Positions 58,669 to 64,000 of a stretch of 64,000 bases of DNA are shown here, in pieces (position 1 is the first letter of the stretch; each line of letters starts with the position of its first letter). The notes beneath the pieces are model-generated. The model saw nothing but the letters and a program-made list of their open reading frames with translations, was not told the origin of the DNA and did not search any database. Source of the DNA: Heterohyrax brucei (taxonomy: Eukaryota > Chordata > Mammalia > Hyracoidea > Procaviidae); assembly GCA_028571685.1 (NCBI GenBank), contig CM053140.1, positions 59,030,201 to 59,094,200 of the forward strand, read 5' to 3'. The position numbers and the translations under genes were made by a program.

Positions 58669-60673
58669 CATGAAACACATATTAAGTGCTCAATAAATAT
58701 TTGTTGAATTGATATTACCATGACTACAGCTTTTATCCTTGGTTTTCTCTCTACATGCTTTGAAAAAAAATGGCTGTAATTTTAATCAGCAGTAGGAACT
58801 TTGGGCTGTTAGCCAGGTAGTGCTCACCTAATCAATATGTAATTCACAAGTGGCTTCTTGATCAAAAACTACCACTTATTTCTTGAACAGACTGGTACAA
58901 AATTGGCTCTTACTGTAGTATCTTAAATATTTTTTTGATTATTAATCAGCCTTCTCAGTTGTGAAAACTGGAGAAGCCACAAATTTCCTTGCCGTGTGAG
59001 TGGGTTTCCACAGTACTAAAGCTAGCGCGTATCTGTGTGTGAAGCCTATTTATTTATCAATCACCAGCTGATCCTTTTTTGATAGCTCTGTAGCAGCTTG
59101 TGTGAACTGGTGAAATAAGCACCCTCAAGTAGTGTGGTCTATAATAACAACAAATTCGTCCTGGTGTACCCAGGGCCTAGCACCTAGTAGGTGACCAGTT
59201 AACATCAGTTGTATGGTGCCTTAAAATTTATAAAGTGCTTTTGTATACATTGTTGTCTTTGTTCCTCACAATCCTATGAAACAAGTGCTCTCATTTTAAA
59301 CATGAGGAAATCCATATATCCTCAGCAAGAATATTTTACCTCTGACACATCTGCAGGCAGAGACAGTATCATCTCTCAAGTCCATCTTTCATCTCTTAAT
59401 ACTCCTAATCAGCCATTGAAAGGCCTTCTTCATCTGAGTTCAGCGTGTAGTACCTGGAGATGCTCTTGAGCTGTGTGTTTCAGAATGGCTTAGGAATAAA
59501 GTTGCACTCAAGTTCTTGAGGGCATTGCATTCTTTTCTTGCCTTAATAGAGGGCTGGTGTGTATTTATCACAGTACAGGCTCGCTTAAAAGTAAGTGAGC
59601 ATAGCATTTTTTTAATACAATACTTACATGTGATTTCAGTACTAAAATGTATACACTTGTCCAAGCATGTCTCATTTACTCCAGGCACAGCTTCTTAAAA
59701 GTTCCTTCCCATAATTAAGTTCCTATGTGGTATATAATGCACTGAAAATGATCTTACCAAAATTTCAGACCGTGTTTTACAGCTTGCTGGTGAGTACACA
59801 CAGATGCTACTTGCCATGACATTGGGCTTCTGTTAAAATGTTCATTTTTCATATCCATTCCTACTAGTGTGAATTTCTTTTCTTCCATCCAGAGCTTTTT
59901 TCTTTAAACTCTGGAAATGGTATCGTCTACTGTGATGGTATCTTCTCATCCAAGTTCTATTTGAAGTACATATTTTACAATTATTTTTCTGTGGTATGAG
60001 GCATTTAGCCCAGGAGGGAGCTCTGTGTTTCCAGGATGTATTGCTGTTAGAGGCTGGAAGTGTTACATCATTCATCTGTGAAGAAATGCATCTCTTTTGC
60101 TGAATCTTTTGTATTCTGTTTGCAAAGAAACATTTCAGTATTTTTATTTCATGTTTAAGGCCATTACAATGATCAGACTAAGTCTGTGCTGAATGTACTA
60201 AACATCTGTATCCCTGCCAACCAAGTCTAGATTTTAACTTCTCCCTTAGAGAAGCTAAAACTTGATACTATGACTTGGAGGTGTGAAACGTTTTTTCAAC
60301 CTGAGTATTCTCCTTAAGAATATGTTTAGGTTTATTCACAGATTGCATTGTGTCATGTGCATAGTAATGAGTTACCTATTTAGGAATGGCCAAGTAACTC
60401 ACTTAGACGTAAAGAAAATGCATTCTACTGGGAAGATATGAAACATTGTGTGCTATATAAGGCATACTGACATGATTTCTTAGATTAACAGTGCTATGAA
60501 AATATGACCAAAATGAGATCGCATTGTTTAAGTTGTCCTTTTGACAACTCAGGAGCTAAGTTTAGTATTCTTGAAGCTTCTTAAAGATCATTGATTGTTT
60601 CTTAGAGTTCACTGTATCCCCGACTACTGCTAATCTTTTCTTCTTGCTTTTGTATGTGTCCATTCATTTGTAG
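58669..60673. other. EPB41: Intron before E17B
   Basis: 2 kb, no recognised transposon. The end has a pyrimidine-rich run (CTAATCTTTTCTTCTTGCTT) before acceptor ATTTGTAG. Confidence 0.5.
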
Positions 60674-61138
60674 CATAGAAATGACATTCGCACAGAGGAG
60701 GTGGCTGCTGTGACAAAGGGGCCAAATACTAACCCTGAGTCTGAAAAGGAGGGCCCCAAGCATTCAGTAGTTCCTAGCGTGAGTCAAATGATTACCTCAT
60801 CGGAGTCTTCACAAAATTTTGACTTTGGCTCCCTCTCCATAAGCAGCAAGGAGACAGAAGAGAAGGTGCAGGGGGCATCTGGCCATCTTGACGTTAAGGA
60901 GATGCCAAAAGACCCAAATGGGGAATGGATAGGAGTGGAGGAACAGGCCAGTGCATTACAAGGCCCCATGGGCAAGTTCTCAGTAACATCAGCTTCCTAT
61001 CAGCTGCAACCTGACGAAAAAAAGGCAGAGAGTGGTGAAGAATATGTTACACCAGGAGAGCCACTTGGAAAATATAATGGATCAATTTTTGACTCTCGTG
61101 TGGGTAGCCAGTTCCCCACCCTCATTCGAAGTTTTCAG
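60674..61138 (+). CDS. EPB41: EPB41 large optional exon (E17B, 465 nt)
   Basis: 465 nt (155 codons, phase 0 both ends) between acceptor CATTTGTAG and donor CAG|GTAGTA. It reads HRNDIRTEEVAAVTKGPN..., passes a serine-rich SVSQMITSSESSQNFDFGSL stretch, then GEEYVTPGEPLGKYNG and ends ...FPTLIRSFQ. It is rich in Ser, Glu, Gln and Pro with no hydrophobic segment, so it is probably disordered, in the U3 region between the spectrin-actin and C-terminal domains. A large optional exon is known at this position in non-erythroid 4.1R; identification rests on position, phase and the uninterrupted frame. Skipping leaves GEG joined to PPLVKTQ, the standard red cell form. Confidence 0.88.
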
Positions 61139-62334
61139 GTAGTAACTGATTCAGAGGCACAGGTCTAATGACTGTCTGTGGGAGAGGGCCAGGATTGGTT
61201 TGGTGAAGGAGGTGGTAGTGGTGGTGAGGGTAGACTTGCTGCTTTTTCTCAAAATCATAGAATAAAATTAAAGCCATTAATTTCTTAAAAAAAAATTATT
61301 CAAAGAAATCAACTCAAGGCGAGAAATGCTTTCTCCCCTACTAACTTAAAAAGTTGTGGAAGAAAATACCAGCTGTTGATTTTTATGAGGCTGGTATCAG
61401 TATGGTTGTTCATTTCTGCGCCAGTACAGGCTATTTAAAGAGATAAATTTCTGAGCCTTCTATGGCGAGGAGTTTGCAGCAGTCTGAGACCATGCTCAAA
61501 AATTCAGATACTCTTAATTAAAGAAGCAATGGATTTTTTAAATGAGAATTCAAGCCTCAAACAATAATTTATATATTCCAGCCACATAGTGCAACCCCAC
61601 CACTCCTACTAACCCCATTCAGGGGGCTTCCATGATCGTAGGCACTAATCTCCTATGCTAAGGTGATGGCCATGTCATCTTACCACAATCAAGTGTAATT
61701 TTAGAAGGGAAAGGTGAGCTAATAGATAAGAAGACCTTTGATATCCCACTGTTTTATTCTTCTGAAATTCTGAGATTAATCACCAGGTGGTGGTGGATCT
61801 GATTTTTTTTTTCCAGTTTTCCAAATGCTATTTATTCTTAACAACTTCAAAGTGAATATCTGACATTGATTTGAAAGAAGTTAATGAGTTCCAGGGTAAT
61901 GCATTCCAGCGCTACTGCTGTTTCATGTACCATTTGTATCAGCAGAGGAAATGTGGCTGATTTCTTAATTATAGCAGTACAGCAACAAGGACAAATGAAA
62001 GTGAATGCTATTTGGCAAATAGTTTTATATTCAAATTCTGAAGGTCAGTCTCAATGTTTTATATCGCTAATTGTAAGTGTCTGATTTTATAACTTTCCAT
62101 TAAGCATATGAAAGTGATTACAGGAATGCTGTTCTTTAATCTCTCATGATTTGACACCTTGTCAGGACTACTTTGGAACAGTGTCCTAGACTTGTGCAGA
62201 GTAAACACCTTTGGAGACTGAGCTAGTCCTTTGCTTAATTAGAGCTAACACTTTGATCAGATCAATGTCAGAAGATTAGTTTTCCCCATACTTCTGAAAG
62301 ATTCCAGTAACTCTGTTTCTTTACTGTTTCACAG
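61139..62334. other. EPB41: Intron E17B-E18
   Basis: 1.2 kb without recognised repeats. Acceptor region TCTGTTTCTTTACTGTTTCACAG is strong. Confidence 0.6.
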
Positions 62335-62463
62335 CCTCCCCTGGTGAAGACTCAAACTGTCACCATCTCAGATTCTGCCAGTGCTGTGAAAAGTGAAATC
62401 CCAACCAAAGATGTCCCTATTGTCCACACTGAGACAAAGACTATCACTTATGAGGCTGCCCAG
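62335..62463 (+). CDS. EPB41: EPB41 exon E18: start of the C-terminal domain
   Basis: 129 nt (43 codons, phase 0) between acceptor GTTTCACAG and donor CAG|GTAGGA. It reads PPLVKTQTVTISDSASAVKS... and ends ...HTETKTITYEAAQ, against TISDNANAVKS in human as remembered. It opens the conserved C-terminal domain that binds NuMA and other partners. The KDVPIVHTETKTITYE motif is shared by all 4.1 paralogues, but PPLVKTQTVTISD and YEAAQ fit 4.1R. The following exons of this domain lie outside the window. Confidence 0.97.
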
Positions 62464-62687
62464 GTAGGACATGGTTTGATGCGTCAGACTGGAGAAAAAA
62501 GAGTAGATAATTTTTTTTTCTTCATAAGATTATTTGCTGTAAATAATACCATCCTTTACTGGTGTACTTTTCAGGAGAAATTACTGACCTGAAGATCAAG
62601 ATAGTTGATTGAAAGCAAAATCCACTTGAGTTGGATTGTTTATATACACTTAGTTTTATTAGTCTGTTGTACTGGTAGGCTTTGAGT
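62464..62687. other. EPB41: Intron after E18
   Basis: Start of the next intron, no feature seen before the RTE copy. Confidence 0.6.
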
Positions 62688-64000
62688 TGTAATATTGAAC
62701 ATTCTGTGGGGAAAATGTTAAGTGATACAGAAAGCATCAGAAAAATATGAAAGGAATACACAGAGTCACTATACCAAACAAAATTGGTTAACATTCAGTC
62801 ATTTCAGGCAGTAGCATACAAGTCAGAACTGATGATACTGAAGGAAGTTCTCCAAGCTGCACCAAAGGTACTGGTAAAAACCAAGCCTTCAGAAATTGAT
62901 GAAATACCAATTGTGATGTTTTGAAAAATGGATTTAGCCCTGGAACCACTCACTCATCTATGCCAAGAAGATTGGAAGATAGCTACCTGGCCAACTGACT
63001 GGAAGAGATACATATCTGTGTTCATTCCAAAGAAAACTGATGTAACCATAACAGTTTGAATCTACCAGGCACTCCTTGGAAATGCTATGAGGCAGTTCTG
63101 CTCTGTCTGATAGGGTTGGGATGAGTCAGAAATCAATGAGATACAGGTTTATCATACATATAACACACAAGTAAAATTTTGCTAAAGATCGTATAAGAGC
63201 AGTTGCAGTTTACTGACAGGGAACTCCAGAAACTCAAGCCAGACTCAGGAGAGGACTTGGAACAAGGGATATCACTGCTGATGTCAGATGGGTCTTGGCT
63301 GAAAGCAGAGAATACCAGAAAGATGTTTACATGTGTTTTGTTGACTATACAAAGACATTCAACTATCTGGATCATGACAAATTATGTATAACATTGCAAA
63401 GAATGGGAATTCTAGTACACTTAATTGTCCTCATGGAGAACCGGTATATAGACCAAGAGGCAGCTGTTCAAACAGAATAAGGGAATACTGTGTGGCTTAA
63501 AATCAGGGCAAGTGTGGATCAGGATTGTCTCCTTACACCATACTTAATCTGTATGCTGAGCAAATAACCCAAGAAACTGGACCATATGATGAAGAACACA
63601 GGATCACGATTGGAGGAAGACTCATAAACAGCCTGCGATATGCAGAGGCAATAATCTTGCATGCTGAAAGTAAAGAGGACTTGAACCACTTACTGATGAA
63701 GATCAGTATGGGTTACATCTCAGCATAAAGAAACAAAAATTTTCTCAAATGGACCAGTAATTAGCATCATGGTAGATGGAGAAAATATTGAAGTTGTCAA
63801 AGATTTCATTTTACTTGGATCCACGATCAGTGCCTGTGGAAGTAACAGTCAAGAAATCAAACAACACATTGTATTGGGCAAATCTGCTATAAAAGACCTC
63901 TTAGAAGTGTTTTTTAAAAAAAAGCAAAGATGTCACTTTGAGGAATAAGACATGCCTGGCCTAAGCTGTGATGTTTCCAGTTGCCTCATATGCATGCCAA
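62688..64000 (+). mobile_element. RTE/BovB-type LINE, long copy, cut by window end
   Basis: It begins inside the coding part (ATTCTGTGGGGAAAATG) and runs through the reverse transcriptase to the window edge. A surviving stretch reads GGRLINSLRYAEAIILHAES, where the catalytic YADD has become YAEA, so the enzyme is dead. A SINE fragment is inserted at 63048-63148. Confidence 0.85.
63048..63148 (+). mobile_element. AfroSINE fragment, sense, inside the RTE
   Basis: CAGTTTGAATCTACCAGGCA, CTCCTTGGAAATGCTATGAG and tail GGATGAGTCAGAAATCAATG. The head is missing. RTE sequence continues on both sides (AAAGAAAACTGATG before, ACACACAAGTAAAATTTTGC after). Confidence 0.75.

Noticed and set aside
60784-60975. 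A minus-strand frame of 63 codons inside E17B
   Set aside because: Antisense shadow of the coding exon.
1-64000. CRISPR arrays, operons, bacterial promoters, tRNA or rRNA genes
   Set aside because: Nothing of this kind is visible; the tRNA-like heads found belong to AfroSINEs. The DNA is mammalian.

Overview
The window is 64 kb of mammalian nuclear DNA: the middle-to-3' part of the gene for erythroid protein 4.1 (EPB41, protein 4.1R), read on the + strand. Exons give close matches, from memory, to the 4.1R FERM C-lobe, the FERM-adjacent segment, the spectrin-actin binding domain and the start of the C-terminal domain, with canonical splice sites and compatible phases throughout. The intron repeats point to an afrotherian: dozens of tRNA-like AfroSINE copies, RTE/BovB-type LINEs whose 3' tail resembles the SINE tail, and L1 copies. 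Many SINEs are a short class lacking about 45 internal bases, which fits a paenungulate (elephant, sirenian or hyrax). I cannot name the species.

Layout. 1-10179 is intron, mostly transposons: an antisense L1 5' end, two RTE copies (one holding a solo LTR), SINEs and an internally deleted sense L1 that ends 171 bp before the first exon. 10180-14946 holds three exons for the FERM C-lobe and FERM-adjacent region (E10-E12, numbered backwards from the well-known 57, 42 and 63 nt exons E14-E16). 14947-28892 is a large intron packed with nested repeats, including an L1 inside an L1. 28893-33368 holds E13, E14, E15 and the erythroid switch exon E16, followed by three TGCATG motifs. E17 is at 39102. 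A 21 kb intron follows, then a large optional exon (E17B, 465 nt) and E18. The C-terminal domain exons lie beyond the window.

How the parts work together. E10-E12 complete the membrane-binding FERM module and a calmodulin-binding peptide. E13-E15 form a variable linker. E16+E17 form the spectrin-actin binding module. E17B and E18 lead into the C-terminal domain. E14, E15, E16 and E17B are all multiples of 3 nt bounded at phase 0, so each can be skipped or included without a frame change.

The most interesting observation is at 42800-43051. After a strong polypyrimidine tract and an AG, an 83-codon frame, phase-compatible with E17, stays open and ends in a 20-residue hydrophobic stretch directly before a stop, with an AATAAA signal 134 bp later. 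This would give a tail-anchored form of protein 4.1R without the C-terminal domain. It sits in about 5.6 kb free of recognisable transposons. I do not know whether it is already described.
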